Origin: Streptomyces sp. TBY4
GTDB lineage: Bacteria > Actinomycetota > Actinomycetes > Streptomycetales > Streptomycetaceae
DNA length: 64,000 nt
NCBI RefSeq assembly: GCF_024213195.1
Contig: NZ_JANAVF010000017.1
Location: 1 to 64,000 of the forward strand
Direction of reading: 5' to 3'
Of the stretch, positions 9,258 through 17,568 are shown one piece after another. The notes below the pieces were generated by a model. That model had not been told where the DNA came from, searched no databases, and saw only the letters and a list, made by a program, of their open reading frames with translations. The translations under genes and the position numbers were made by a program. How positions within the stretch are numbered: the first letter of the stretch is position 1; every line of letters begins with the position of its first letter.

Positions 9258-10562
9258 GTGGACCGCCCCCTGCCCGGAACGCGCGGATGGCTCGGGCGTG
9301 CGAAGAAACGCGTGGCCGGGCTCGCCGAGCGCCGGGCCCGCCTCCATGCCCGGCGCGAGGCGGATGCCGAGGAGCAGTGGGAGGAACCGGTCGCGCCGGA
9401 GCCGCCGCACGGGCCCGGCGCCGTGGCGCGGGACCCCTCGGCCGCGGTGCCCTGGGGGGTGAGGGTGGCCGCGGAGGCCGGCTGGCGGTTCCTGGTGCTC
9501 GCCGCGACGGTCTGGGTGCTGATGCGGGTCATCGGGGCGGTACGGCTGGTCGCCCTCGCCTTCGTCGTCGCGCTCCTGGTCACCGCGCTGCTCCAGCCGA
9601 CGGTCGCGCGGCTGCACCGGAGCGGACTGTCCCGCGGCGCGGCGACCGCCCTCACCGCGACCTGCGGCTTCGTGTTGCTCGGGCTGGTCGGATGGTTCGT
9701 CGTCTGGCAGGTGCTCGACAACCTGGACAACCTCTCGGACCGGGTGCGGGAAGGCATCGGCGAGCTCAGGCAGTGGCTGATCGACAGTCCGCTGCACGTC
9801 ACGGAGCAACAGATCAACGACATCGCCGACCGTCTGAGCGACAGCATCGGCACGAGCACGAGTGAGATCACCTCCACCGGGCTCCAGGGCGCCACCGTTC
9901 TGGTGGAGGTCATCACCGGACTGCTGCTGGCCATGTTCGCCACGCTCTTCCTGCTCTACGACGGCAGGCGCATCTGGCAATGGACCCTCCGGCTCGTTCC
10001 CGCGGCGGCCCGCCCGGGGGTCGCCGGAGCCGGTCCGCGCGCCTGGCGGACCCTCACCGCCTACGTGCGCGGCACCATGATCGTCGCGATGATCGACGCG
10101 GTCTTCATCGGCGTCGGCATCTACTTCCTGGGCGTACCGCTCGCCGTTCCGATCGGGGTGGTGATCTTCCTGTCCTCCTTCGTGCCCCTCGTGGGCGCCG
10201 TCGTCTCCGGCGCGCTGGCGGTCGTGGTCGCGCTCGTCACGGATGGCGTCTTCACCGCTCTGATGGCCTTGATGGTCGTCCTCGTGGTGCAGCAGATCGA
10301 AGGGCACGTGCTCCAGCCGTTCATCCTCGGCAGGGCCGTGCGGGTGCACCCGCTGGCCGTGGTCCTGGCCGTCGCCACGGGCGGCACCATCGCGGGCATC
10401 GGCGGGGCCGTCGTCGCGGTCCCGCTCGTCGCCGTGGGCAACACGGTGGTGTCCCACCTCCGGTCCCACCCCGCCCGTGCCGTCGCGTGGCCCCCTGCAC
10501 CCCCGGTGCCCGCATCAGGCTCGCCGGAGGATCCCCGGGCGGGCGACGACCCCGACCGCTGA
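9258..10562 (+). CDS. AI-2E/PerM-family integral membrane transporter
   Basis: The 434-residue membrane protein has a hydrophilic, charged N-terminal tail of about 70 residues. It then has the PerM/YdiK layout: paired helices (VALAFVVALLVTALLQPTV), an amphipathic extracellular segment, and a C-terminal run of helices with the family block IEGHVLQPFILGRAVRVHPL. Family members export small molecules or drive Na+/H+ exchange; the AI-2 name should not be read as a proven substrate. The start is GTG at 9258 because GGAGGA lies 7 bases upstream; the longer upstream open frame is antisense to the PLD gene. Confidence 0.9.
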   Translation: MDRPLPGTRGWLGRAKKRVAGLAERRARLHARREADAEEQWEEPVAPEPPHGPGAVARDPSAAVPWGVRVAAEAGWRFLVLAATVWVLMRVIGAVRLVALAFVVALLVTALLQPTVARLHRSGLSRGAATALTATCGFVLLGLVGWFVVWQVLDNLDNLSDRVREGIGELRQWLIDSPLHVTEQQINDIADRLSDSIGTSTSEITSTGLQGATVLVEVITGLLLAMFATLFLLYDGRRIWQWTLRLVPAAARPGVAGAGPRAWRTLTAYVRGTMIVAMIDAVFIGVGIYFLGVPLAVPIGVVIFLSSFVPLVGAVVSGALAVVVALVTDGVFTALMALMVVLVVQQIEGHVLQPFILGRAVRVHPLAVVLAVATGGTIAGIGGAVVAVPLVAVGNTVVSHLRSHPARAVAWPPAPPVPASGSPEDPRAGDDPDR

Positions 10563-10653
10563 ACCGGCGACGAGCGGGCCGGGGAGGTTTACGGGAGGGC
10601 TGCGCGGACAGACGCGGCACGTCAGATGATCGCCAGCGATCGGAGTGAGAACC

Positions 10654-10827
10654 GTGTCGGGTGAGCAGAAGATGAAGGCCAAGAAGGAACAGGCCAAGGG
10701 CAAGGCGAAGGAAGCGATGGGCCGCGCCGTCGGCAACGAACGCGTCACCGCCGAGGGGCGCGCGGACCAGATGAAGGGTGACGCCCGCCAGGCCAAGGAG
10801 AAGGTCAAGGACGTCCTCAAGGACTAG
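10654..10827 (+). CDS. CsbD-family stress protein
   Basis: 57-residue, highly charged, helix-rich protein with the CsbD pattern (KAKEAMGRAVGNERVTAEGR then DQMKGDARQAKEKVKDVL). The family is a general-stress marker, controlled by sigma-B in Bacillus; its biochemical role is unknown. GTG at 10654 follows GGAG; a start at 10645 would add three residues. A hairpin terminator lies just downstream. Confidence 0.88.
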   Translation: MSGEQKMKAKKEQAKGKAKEAMGRAVGNERVTAEGRADQMKGDARQAKEKVKDVLKD

Positions 10828-10843
10828 CACGGCAGTCGATTTC

Positions 10844-10880
10844 ACGGCCCCCTTCCCCGAAACCGGGCGACGGGGGCCGT
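10844..10880 (+). terminator. hairpin after the CsbD-like gene
   Basis: Perfect 9-bp arms ACGGCCCCC (10844-10852) and GGGGGCCGT (10872-10880), 17 bases after the CsbD stop. No T-run follows, as is common for actinobacterial terminators. Confidence 0.65.
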
Positions 10881-10976
10881 GGGCGTACGAGGCGTCGCGC
10901 GGCGGGGTGGCGCCCGGGAGCGCGGTCGGACGGGGCAGGCCCCCAGAACGGGGCGGACGCCACGGAGGAGGCAGAC

Positions 10977-11288
10977 ATGAACGGGCACGGACCCGACACC
11001 GGGAGCAGCACCGCCGGGAGCGCCGCAAAGCATCCGCGTGCCGGCATCGGACACGAGGAGCAGGTACCTCGGCACCACCCCCAGGACGGCCCGCCTCCGG
11101 GAGGCCCCCTCCAGAGCGGTCGTCGCCCCGGGCTACTGCCCGACCAGGGCGCCATGGTCGACGAGCACGGACGCCCGCCTGGAACACCGTCGCGGACGGG
11201 TACGGGCTCCGGGTCCCCACCGTCCGACCCGGAACGCGTCGAGCGCGCCGCCCGCAGGACGGAGCCGGGTACGGCTGACCGCCGGTGA
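10977..11288 (+). CDS. hypothetical hydrophilic, low-complexity protein
   Basis: A 103-residue frame rich in Gly, Pro, Arg, Asp and Ser, with no hydrophobic core, begins at an ATG preceded by a strong GGAGGAGG site. Third positions are G/C-rich but less extreme than in neighbouring genes. It is probably disordered if expressed. No family was recognised. The ribosome site is the main support; it could be non-coding. Confidence 0.45.
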   Translation: MNGHGPDTGSSTAGSAAKHPRAGIGHEEQVPRHHPQDGPPPGGPLQSGRRPGLLPDQGAMVDEHGRPPGTPSRTGTGSGSPPSDPERVERAARRTEPGTADRR

Positions 11289-11406
11289 GCGAGGGGGCGT
11301 ACGAACCCCCGCGGGCGGAGGGAACGGAACCGCACGCGAGACCAACCGAGAACCGAGAGCTGACCAGAGCTCTGAAGCAGGCAACCCCACGACCGGAGGG
11401 GCCCCG

Positions 11407-12225
11407 TCAGGAGCGGCCGAACCAGCGGCGCCTGGTCCGGGGCAGGGACGCGGTGCCATGCGCCGGGGCCGCCGACGGGTCGTCGTACTCGCGGGAGATC
11501 ACCTGGACCTGGCCCGACTCGACGTCGTGCCGCACCGTGTCCAGGCCCTGACGGTCCAGGTGGGCAATGGTGTCGGCGTGGGTGGTGGTGTTCAGGGCGA
11601 GCATCCCGACCTTCGGGTGCCTCGGGCCGAGCTCCATCTCCTCGCCGAGCAGGATCTGCATCAGGCGGTCGGCGGAGGTCGAGGGCAGGTCCTCGTCCAC
11701 CGCGACGTGCAGCATCAGGTGTTCCTCGCCGCTGGCCGGCCACCGGACCTGTGACACCCACACCGAGCGGACGGCGGGGAATTCGCGAACCCGCCGGACC
11801 AGTGCGTCGCGCAGGGCGACCGCCACTGGGTCGGTGGACCAGTCGAGCTCCATTTCCGCCCCGGGCCCGTAGGCCGACCAGTCCCGCAGCACCTGCTCAG
11901 GAAAGATCGCCTGCCCGTTTCCGGAGCGGACCCCGAGCACGGCGACGCCGGTCTTCTCCAGGATGTCCTTCAGCCGCGCCGCATCGCAGTGCACCATCCC
12001 GGCGGCCGTCGGCAGCAGCTGCGCGCCGAGCGCCGCGTCGGTGAAGCCGAGCAGCGTGGGCGGCTGCTCGTCGTCGGGCAGGAACATCACCGATCCGGTG
12101 TCGGTGACGGGAACGAACACCCCGCCCTCGAACAGCGCGGCGAGCACCGTGTCCGGCGCGGGTTCGTGCCCGTCCGCACGGCGGTCGAGAAGGTCGGCGA
12201 GACGTGCATTCGAATGATCGATCAC
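11407..12225 (-). CDS. SseB-family protein
   Basis: About 272 residues. The N-terminal half matches the SseB/enhanced-serine-sensitivity layout found widely in Streptomyces: LADLLDRRADGHEP, then EGGVFVPVTDTGSVMFL, then LLGFTDAALGAQLLPT. The C-terminal half has a VAVDEDLPSTSADRLMQILL stretch and ends in a basic tail. The role is unknown; related proteins often occur near secretion or stress genes. The start is uncertain: GTG at 12225 opens the conserved region but has a weak ribosome site, and longer forms up to about 12315 are possible. Confidence 0.75.
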   Translation of the reverse strand: MIDHSNARLADLLDRRADGHEPAPDTVLAALFEGGVFVPVTDTGSVMFLPDDEQPPTLLGFTDAALGAQLLPTAAGMVHCDAARLKDILEKTGVAVLGVRSGNGQAIFPEQVLRDWSAYGPGAEMELDWSTDPVAVALRDALVRRVREFPAVRSVWVSQVRWPASGEEHLMLHVAVDEDLPSTSADRLMQILLGEEMELGPRHPKVGMLALNTTTHADTIAHLDRQGLDTVRHDVESGQVQVISREYDDPSAAPAHGTASLPRTRRRWFGRS

Positions 12226-12367
12226 GCGTGGAGCGTAGTGCCCAGACGGCCGTCTCGGAATGCGTCGCGGGTCCTGGCCGAGCGCCCGCGGATCCCCGCC
12301 GCCGCGGAACATGATGCCGCGCCCCGGGGGCAGACGAAGCCCGGGGGACCTTGCAGGGAGGCGCTCG

Positions 12368-12856
12368 ATGTCGAACGGTACGGATGAGCAGGGACGCGAC
12401 GAATCCCCGGAGGAACGCGCGGACCGGCAGTGGCAGGAGCTCGTCCAGGAGATCCGGGTCGCGCAGACGGGCGTCCAGATCCTGTTCGGATTCCTGCTCA
12501 CGGTGGCCTTCGCCCCCGTCTTCGCGGGGCTCCCGCAGACAGAGAAGGCGATCTACGTCGTGACGGTGGTCCTGGGTTCCCTGGCGACCGGCGCCCTGAT
12601 CGGCCCCGTGGCCTTCCACCGCTTCGTCTCGGGGCGCAGGATCAAGCCCGAGGCCGTCACGTGGGCCGCGCGCCTGACTTCCGCCGGCCTGGTGCTGCTC
12701 CTGGCCACGAGCACCTCCGCCCTGCTCCTCGTCCTCCGGGTCGCGACCGGCAACGCCCTCGCGACGTGGCTCGTCGGCGGAGTGTTCACCTGGTACGTGC
12801 TGTGCTGGTTCGTGCTGCCCGTCTGGGCGCGCATCCGCTACACCGCCAAGCGCTGA
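12368..12856 (+). CDS. DUF6328-like four-helix membrane protein
   Basis: 162 residues: a charged N-terminal 30-40 residues (DESPEERADRQWQELVQEIRV), then four predicted membrane helices. The block LVQEIRVAQTGVQILFGFLL followed by PVFAGLPQTEKAIYVV fits the DUF6328 family common in actinobacteria (name from memory). The function is unknown. ATG at 12368 follows GGGAGG. It is divergent from the SseB-like gene. Confidence 0.83.
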   Translation: MSNGTDEQGRDESPEERADRQWQELVQEIRVAQTGVQILFGFLLTVAFAPVFAGLPQTEKAIYVVTVVLGSLATGALIGPVAFHRFVSGRRIKPEAVTWAARLTSAGLVLLLATSTSALLLVLRVATGNALATWLVGGVFTWYVLCWFVLPVWARIRYTAKR

Positions 12857-12898
12857 CCCGGCGCCCCGGGCGGAACTTCCGGCGCGGGCCTGGGGGAC

Positions 12899-13320
12899 TC
12901 AGCCCGCGGCCACGCTATCCACGAGGCTGTCGACGACCCGGCTGAGCCGTCCGTGACGCCGGTGCGCGGCCGCGAGCAGGTGGGCCTCGCGGAGCCGCCC
13001 CGCATGCGGTCCGGGGGCCGGAACCCCCGCGGCCGCCTCCGCACGCAGGGTGGCGGCCAGGCCCCGTACGAGGAGGGCCAGGAGCACGACCGTACCGATC
13101 CGGGCGTTCACATCGGCCACGCGGATCTCCAGCGTCGGCACGTGCTCGGACGGGGGCGGGCCCGACGGTCGGCCAGCGGGCGTGCTCCACGGCCCGCCAG
13201 TTGGCGTAGCCCGCGTCCCGGCCCCGGTCGAAGGGGGAGTTGGCCGCCAGGGCTTGCCAGCAGCACGGATCGCCGCATACGCCGGGGGAGGCCGCCGCGG
13301 AACCGTCCCCGGCGAGGCCG
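12899..13320 (-). pseudogene. remnant of a YbdK-type carboxylate-amine (glutamate-cysteine) ligase
   Basis: Two blocks typical of the C-terminal half of the YbdK/GCS2 family survive in different frames. Block 1 (about 13200-13250) encodes ALAANSPFDRGRDAGYANW then RAVEHARWPTVGP. Block 2 starts immediately after, in another frame, with SEHVPTLEIRVADVNARIGT and runs to a TGA at 12899-12901. In intact homologues, including the one at 55768, about 35-45 residues separate these blocks, so an internal deletion has fused them out of frame. The N-terminal two thirds are missing. It abuts the stop of the class II amidotransferase gene, a family often found with such ligases (as egtA/egtC in ergothioneine synthesis). 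Confidence 0.78.
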
Positions 13321-14169
13321 TCAGCCGAGCACCGGGACGAAGGACAGGTACTCCTGGTCCTCCGGGGACGGGACCACCGTGTAGGTGGACTCGGGAAGCT
13401 CGTTCCAGACGCCGGGCAGGTCCCCCAGCGGCTCGGAGACCACGATGCGCGAGTCGTCGGAGATCTCCTGGAGGTACTCCACCTCGGGATGGAGGTGGCG
13501 CACGGTCTCGGCGCGGCTGCTGTAGAAGAGCGACCGGGACGCACCCCGGCTGGAGTAGCGGAACGCCCAGACCCGCTCCCCGTCGCTGATGGCCAGGGTC
13601 ATCTGGACCGGTTCGGCGACGCCGTGCTCCTTGCCGAGCCGCTCCACGAGCCCGGTCATCCGGGCCACCGCCCCCGGGACGTCCTGGTCGAGCCCGAAGG
13701 TCACCGCCAGGTAGAACATCACCTCGGAGTCCGTGGACCCCTCGATGGACGGGAAGAGCGCCGGGTCCACGGCCAGGCAGAGGTCGCGCTGGAGCCGGTG
13801 GAAGTCCGCGATGGCCCCGTTGTGCATCCACAGCCACCGGCCGTGGCGGAACGGGTGGCAGTTGGTCTGCTGCACCGCCGAACCCGTCGAGGCGCGCACG
13901 TGAGCGAAGAACAGCGGCGAGCGCACGTGCGCGGCGAGCTCGCGCAGATTGCGGTTGTTCCAGGCGGGTGCGATGTCCCGGAAGACGGCCGGCGTGCCGT
14001 CCCCGTTTCCGGCGTCCCCGCTGTACCAGCCGAGCCCGAAGCCGTCGCCGTTCGTCGTCTCGACGCCCATCCGGGCATGGAGGCTCTGGTTGATCAGCGA
14101 ATGCTCAGGACGGTAGAGCACGGCGTCGAGCAGCATGGGCGAACCGGAGTAGGCGAGCCAGCGGCACAT
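13321..14169 (-). CDS. class II glutamine amidotransferase (YafJ/EgtC-like)
   Basis: 282-residue Ntn-type amidohydrolase. The chain begins MCRWLAYSG, so Cys2 becomes the N-terminal nucleophile after Met removal. GDGFGLGWY, the HVRASTGSAVQQTNCHPF block and WMHNGAIADF complete the active site of the family. It hydrolyses a gamma-glutamyl or amide bond; EgtC acts on a gamma-glutamyl intermediate in ergothioneine synthesis. The rest of an egt cluster is absent and the adjacent ligase gene is dead, so the substrate is open. ATG at 14169 is set by the required MC start; AGGGATG lies upstream. Confidence 0.9.
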   Translation of the reverse strand: MCRWLAYSGSPMLLDAVLYRPEHSLINQSLHARMGVETTNGDGFGLGWYSGDAGNGDGTPAVFRDIAPAWNNRNLRELAAHVRSPLFFAHVRASTGSAVQQTNCHPFRHGRWLWMHNGAIADFHRLQRDLCLAVDPALFPSIEGSTDSEVMFYLAVTFGLDQDVPGAVARMTGLVERLGKEHGVAEPVQMTLAISDGERVWAFRYSSRGASRSLFYSSRAETVRHLHPEVEYLQEISDDSRIVVSEPLGDLPGVWNELPESTYTVVPSPEDQEYLSFVPVLG

Positions 14170-14299
14170 GCGAATCATCCCTTTCGCGGCCTGCTCCGAG
14201 CCTAACCCCGGACGCGGCCGGGGCCGGCGGAGGTGTGCGAGGGGGAGTGGCGCACGCGCCTCCGCGTACCGGAAGAAGTCGGTCCGCACGAGACGAAGG

Positions 14300-14325
14300 G
14301 GGTCAGCCTTCCCCCGTGCGGGTAT
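14300..14325 (+). promoter_or_regulatory. putative sigma-B-type promoter of the sigma factor gene
   Basis: GGGT (14300-14303), 16-bp spacer, GGGTAT (14320-14325), about 80 bp before the start of the sigma gene. It fits the GNNT-N14-16-GGGTAT/C pattern described for Streptomyces sigma-B-type factors. An element with the same two boxes and spacer lies upstream of the second sigma gene. Confidence 0.6.
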
Positions 14326-14405
14326 ATCTCATCGTGACGACCACGACGGTTCCCGCCGCCCCGCCCAGGAGCGGCCGGTGCCCACCCATCCGTCGGAGGA
14401 ATCCC

Positions 14406-15614
14406 ATGTCACCCGTTTGCAGCGACACAACCGATCCGCTCCGTACCGACCTCCCCAGCGAGATCCGCACCGGGATGCCCGAGGTCCCGGACGATCCGCT
14501 CAGCGTCGGCACCAGCGAGGCACGGACCCTGTCCGTCGCGCTCTTTCGACGGCTGAAGGAGCTGAGCGAGGGGACGGCGGAGTACTCGTACGTACGGAAC
14601 ACGCTGGTCGAGCTCAACCTCAGCCTCGTGAAGTACGCGGCGCGCCGGTTCCGCAACCGCTCCGAGCCGATGGAGGACATCGTCCAGGTCGGGACGGTGG
14701 GTCTGATCAAGGCCATCAACCGGTACGACGTCGAGCGGGGGGTCGAGTTCACCACGTTCGCCATCCCCACGATCACCGGCGAGATGAAGCGGTTCTTCCG
14801 CGACACCAGCTGGGCTGTGAAGGTCCCGCGGCGTCTCCAGGAGCTCCGGCTCGACATCGCCAAGACGCACGACGCGCTGGAACAGCGACTGGGACGGCGC
14901 CCGACCGACCAGGAGCTGGCTCAGTGCCTCGGCATCACGCCGGAGGAGCTGGACGAGGGCCTCCGGGCGGCCCACGGCTACGTGGCGGGATCCCTGGACG
15001 CCCCCGTGGGTCCGGAGGCCGACGGCGCCCCCCGGCAGTGGCCGCTGGGAGTGGAGGAGGAGGCGTACGACCGCATCGAATGCCTGGAGACGCTGAAACC
15101 CCTGCTCGCCACGCTCAGTGACCGCGACCGGCTGATCCTCTCGCTGCGCTTCGGCCAGGAGCTGAACCAGTCCGAGATCGGCGATCGCCTCGGCCTCTCC
15201 CAGATGCACGTCTCGCGCCTGCTGAGCCGCATCATGGCCAGGCTGCGGGCCGGGATGCTGGGCGAGGACGAGGGCGATCCGGACGGCGAGGGAGACCCGG
15301 ACCGCACGGCCGGCCCCGAACCGGGCACCGTGGCGCTACGGCCCGGGGCGCAGTCCGGTCCCGAGCGATGCCAGGGCAGCCAGGCCGGGCGGGGCAGCCA
15401 GGCCGGGCCGCGAGACGGAACGGGGGCCTGCCCGACTGGCCCGACCCGCTGTGGCGCGCTCAAGCCGGCCGGTGAGCCCCGCGAGGCCGCCCGGAAGGGG
15501 CAGCGGCCGGCCGGGCCTTCCGCAGGGCCGGTGGAGTGGCGACCTCCACCCACACGCATTTCCCGCCCCCGACGGGGTCTGCTCCCCACGCGAGGGCCAG
15601 CCGCTTCACGATGA
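14406..15614 (+). CDS. SigB/SigF-family RNA polymerase sigma factor with long C-terminal extension
   Basis: Stress/differentiation sigma factor. Region 2 includes YSYVRNTLVELNLSLVKYAA, EDIVQVGTVGLIKAINRYDV and FTTFAIPTITGEMKRFFRD. Region 3 (VKVPRRLQELRLDI) and region 4 (LNQSEIGDRLGLSQMHVSRL) follow. Close paralogues lie at 25057 and 63612. After about residue 285, where the 294-residue paralogue ends, this chain continues for over 110 low-complexity residues to 402. That tail contains an 18-nt tandem duplication and overlaps the convergent ATPase gene by 155 bp. A lost stop codon is likely. ATG 14406 follows GGAGGA. Confidence 0.93.
   Translation: MSPVCSDTTDPLRTDLPSEIRTGMPEVPDDPLSVGTSEARTLSVALFRRLKELSEGTAEYSYVRNTLVELNLSLVKYAARRFRNRSEPMEDIVQVGTVGLIKAINRYDVERGVEFTTFAIPTITGEMKRFFRDTSWAVKVPRRLQELRLDIAKTHDALEQRLGRRPTDQELAQCLGITPEELDEGLRAAHGYVAGSLDAPVGPEADGAPRQWPLGVEEEAYDRIECLETLKPLLATLSDRDRLILSLRFGQELNQSEIGDRLGLSQMHVSRLLSRIMARLRAGMLGEDEGDPDGEGDPDRTAGPEPGTVALRPGAQSGPERCQGSQAGRGSQAGPRDGTGACPTGPTRCGALKPAGEPREAARKGQRPAGPSAGPVEWRPPPTRISRPRRGLLPTRGPAASR
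15374..15409 (+). repeat. 18-bp tandem duplication in the sigma factor tail
   Basis: Two adjacent 18-mers beginning GGGCAGCCAGGCCGGGC match at 17 of 18 positions and add GSQAGR-type repeats in frame to the non-conserved sigma C-terminal extension. Confidence 0.85.
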
Positions 15615-15963
15615 GCAGCCCGTGGCCGCCGGGCCGGGCAGGATCGCCCGGGACGCGGTAGACCGGTACGACCGGACTGGGGTCCCTGACCTCGATGCGC
15701 AGCCGCTCGGGGGTGCGGCGCAACAGCAGCGAGATCGGGCCGGCCGTGTGCATGCAGGCATTGGCCACCACTTCGGACACCAGGAGCAGCACGTCGTTCG
15801 CGGTCTCGTCTCCTACGCCGCTCCCGTACGCGATGCCGCCTTCCGGCAGCCACTGCCACTCGGTGAGGGCTCGGCGGGTGAAGGCGCGGCACCGTCCGAC
15901 GGCGTCCGTGGCACCGCCCACCAGCAGACGCCGGGTCCACTCCGACGATCCGCGCTGGTCCAT
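15460..15963 (-). CDS. GHKL ATP-binding anti-sigma-type regulator (RsbW/SpoIIAB-like)
   Basis: The 167-residue HATPase_c_2 protein carries the N-box (LLLVSEVVANACMHTAGPIS), the D-box region (LRIEVRDPSPVVP) and the G-box (GGHGLLIVKRLALAWG). It belongs to the serine kinase/anti-sigma group that binds sigma factors or phosphorylates STAS proteins. The C-terminal tail is Ala/Pro/Arg-rich. ATG 15963 follows GGAGGAG. It converges on and overlaps the 3' end of the sigma gene at 14406, so antisense effects are possible and the sigma factor is a plausible, unproven target. Confidence 0.88.
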   Translation of the reverse strand: MDQRGSSEWTRRLLVGGATDAVGRCRAFTRRALTEWQWLPEGGIAYGSGVGDETANDVLLLVSEVVANACMHTAGPISLLLRRTPERLRIEVRDPSPVVPVYRVPGDPARPGGHGLLIVKRLALAWGADPVGGGKCVWVEVATPPALRKARPAAAPSGRPRGAHRPA

Positions 15964-16112
15964 TGCGTGCTCCTCCGCCGGGCGGTGATTCAGGTCCCGC
16001 CCCGCCTGCGTTCCGCGCCCACCCCGCCGTGTCACGCGCCGATGCCGTGCGTGCGGCACCAGGTCCATGACGAAGCCCCTCTCCTGCCGGGCTCCCGGGT
16101 GCGGCCGCTGCC

Positions 16113-16349
16113 CTACGGATGCGGAGCGGCCGAAGTGAACCCGATGCATTCGACGTCGATCTGATCGGCGAGCTCGGTCAGTACGTCCGCCAGGTCCCGG
16201 ACGGTCTGCTCGTCGCCGCGCATCTCCCCGGCGTGCTTCGATTCCAGCCAGTCGGCCGAGAGGCGGCGCAGGAGGCCGGTGACGTGATCTGCGGGGATCA
16301 GCAGGACGCCGTCATCCGAGGGGACCAGCGGTATGGAAATCTGGATCAT
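16113..16349 (-). CDS. small DUF6213-like protein
   Basis: A 78-residue acidic protein, MIQISIPLVPSDDGVLL followed by PADHVTGLLRRLSADWLESK and a helical C-terminus (TVRDLADVLTELADQIDVEC). It resembles the short DUF6213 proteins of Streptomyces (name from memory, not checked). The function is unknown. ATG 16349 has GGGAGAC upstream. Downstream of the PRC-barrel gene on the same strand, separated by 130 bp. Confidence 0.7.
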   Translation of the reverse strand: MIQISIPLVPSDDGVLLIPADHVTGLLRRLSADWLESKHAGEMRGDEQTVRDLADVLTELADQIDVECIGFTSAAPHP

Positions 16350-16479
16350 GGAAACGTCTCCCGGGAGCCGTCCGGTACGCGCGTCCGCGCTACCAATAGT
16401 GCCGCCGTCCTCCCACCGCGTGCCCGACGGAGCCGAGCACCCACAGGACGACCCCGATCCGCTGCCGCAATGCGCGCCC

Positions 16480-16833
16480 TTACATGTGGGGCATGCCGTA
16501 ATAGCGGGCGAACTGCTCAAGGTAGGTGGGCTCGCCCTCATGTTTGGCGTCGTCGTATTCGGGTGCGTTCTTGATCTGCTCCTTGGTCCGATCGACGTAG
16601 ACCTTCTCCTCCACCGTGTCGATGCGGCGGATGGTGCCGGCGGGGAGCAGGACGTGCTTGCCGAAGATCCAGGCTCCGGTGTCTACGACGAGGTACGAGG
16701 CGTCCACGTCCTCGGAGTGCTTGTCGATCTTTCCGATGTGGCCGTCCGTCGCCTCGACCTTGTAGCCGATCAAGTCGGTCCCCGGCTGGTGGCCGATGTC
16801 CTGTCCGTAACCCCAGATGTTCGTGTCACGCAT
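16480..16833 (-). CDS. PRC-barrel domain protein
   Basis: 117 residues with an N-terminal PRC-barrel: GTDLIGYKVEATDGHIGKID, then ASYLVVDTGAWIFGKHVLLP. The tail is acidic and charged. PRC-barrel proteins bind RNA or partner proteins; in actinobacteria they are often stress-linked, but no specific role can be assigned. ATG 16833 overlaps the end of the upstream gene by 8 bp, so the two are probably translationally coupled. Confidence 0.88.
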   Translation of the reverse strand: MRDTNIWGYGQDIGHQPGTDLIGYKVEATDGHIGKIDKHSEDVDASYLVVDTGAWIFGKHVLLPAGTIRRIDTVEEKVYVDRTKEQIKNAPEYDDAKHEGEPTYLEQFARYYGMPHM

Positions 16834-17182
16834 CGCTCTCGCCTCGCTTCTCCTCGTCGCCCTTCGGGCTGGACCAGCGACGTCGTCCCGTCACCGGGTC
16901 CGGTTGGGGTTCCGGGCGGTCGAGACGGCTCGCCTCGTCGGTATCGGCTGCGGGCGTGCGCTTCTCGTCACGCCGCGTGGATTCCCGTGCTCGGTGCGGG
17001 ATGCCTCCGGCACCGCCTTGTTCATCCATGACGGCCTCCTCGAGATTCTTGAAGTCCCCGACCACGCTGACCGGCTCCTCGGGTGCGTCCCGGGGGAGGA
17101 CGAAGGTGACCTGGTCGTGTTCAGTCGGGCGGCTCTGTGGGGCGGGGCTGTCCGGGTTCCGGGCGGGCAGGCTCGGGGCCAC
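16826..17182 (-). CDS. truncated isoamylase early-set (glycogen-binding-like) protein
   Basis: Residues 24-45 read DQVTFVLPRDAPEEPVSVVG then DF, the opening of the small isoamylase early-set/CBM48-like proteins of Streptomyces, which continue with DWNPG and a strand-rich core. Here the pattern breaks after VVGDF; the remaining 75 residues are charged and low-complexity (KRTPAADTDEASRLDRPEPQ). It looks like a truncated or scrambled relative. The start is uncertain: ATG at 17182 overlaps the preceding Pro-rich frame by 62 bp. Confidence 0.5.
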   Translation of the reverse strand: MAPSLPARNPDSPAPQSRPTEHDQVTFVLPRDAPEEPVSVVGDFKNLEEAVMDEQGGAGGIPHRARESTRRDEKRTPAADTDEASRLDRPEPQPDPVTGRRRWSSPKGDEEKRGESDA

Positions 17183-17345
17183 CCGGACGGCCCGGCGTGG
17201 TCGGCGGGGCGGGCTCGCCGGGTGGAGCCGGAGGATCCCGTGGTGTCGGGGGCTCGACCGGTTCGGGCGGGCCCGGCGGCTTCGGGAGATCGGGCAGTGG
17301 GGCCGGGGTGGCGTCGGGATCGGTAGGCACAGGGACGGTTCCCAT
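17121..17345 (-). CDS. short proline-rich protein
   Basis: 74 residues, about half Pro, with PE/PP/EP runs (PKPPGPPEPVEPPTPRDPP). ATG 17345 has TAGGAGC a short distance upstream. No signal peptide or domain. Extended polyproline conformation is expected. It may be a real small protein leading a three-gene run with 16826 and 16480, or a compositional artefact. Confidence 0.45.
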   Translation of the reverse strand: MGTVPVPTDPDATPAPLPDLPKPPGPPEPVEPPTPRDPPAPPGEPAPPTTPGRPGGPEPARPEPGQPRPTEPPD

Positions 17346-17568
17346 GATCACGGCTCCTAGCGGTCGAGGGCGTGTTGGATTTCCTTCTTGTTGATCGTCG
17401 GCGGTGGACACCGCGCTTCCCGGCCCGGTTGCACAGCTGCTCCCAGCACGGCCGACACCAGCGCCGGCCTCGGTGATGATCAGGGTCCGGGGCGCGCTCA
17501 CGACTTCGTCCATGCACCGCGCCTTTCCCCGATCGAGCGCCGCAAACGGAGATGCGCCGACGCACGGC
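17346..17568. other. unassigned gap
   Basis: 223 bp between the Pro-rich frame and the flavin reductase gene. Open frames on the minus strand give short, unconvincing peptides (one starts MDEVVSAPRTLIITEAG) without a recognisable family. It may hold a promoter for the Pro-rich/PRC run or debris of a lost small gene. Confidence 0.4.

Noticed and set aside
10817..11761. 314-codon minus-strand frame opposite the small hydrophilic gene
   Set aside because: Composition is that of a GC-rich shadow frame, with no domain and no ribosome site.
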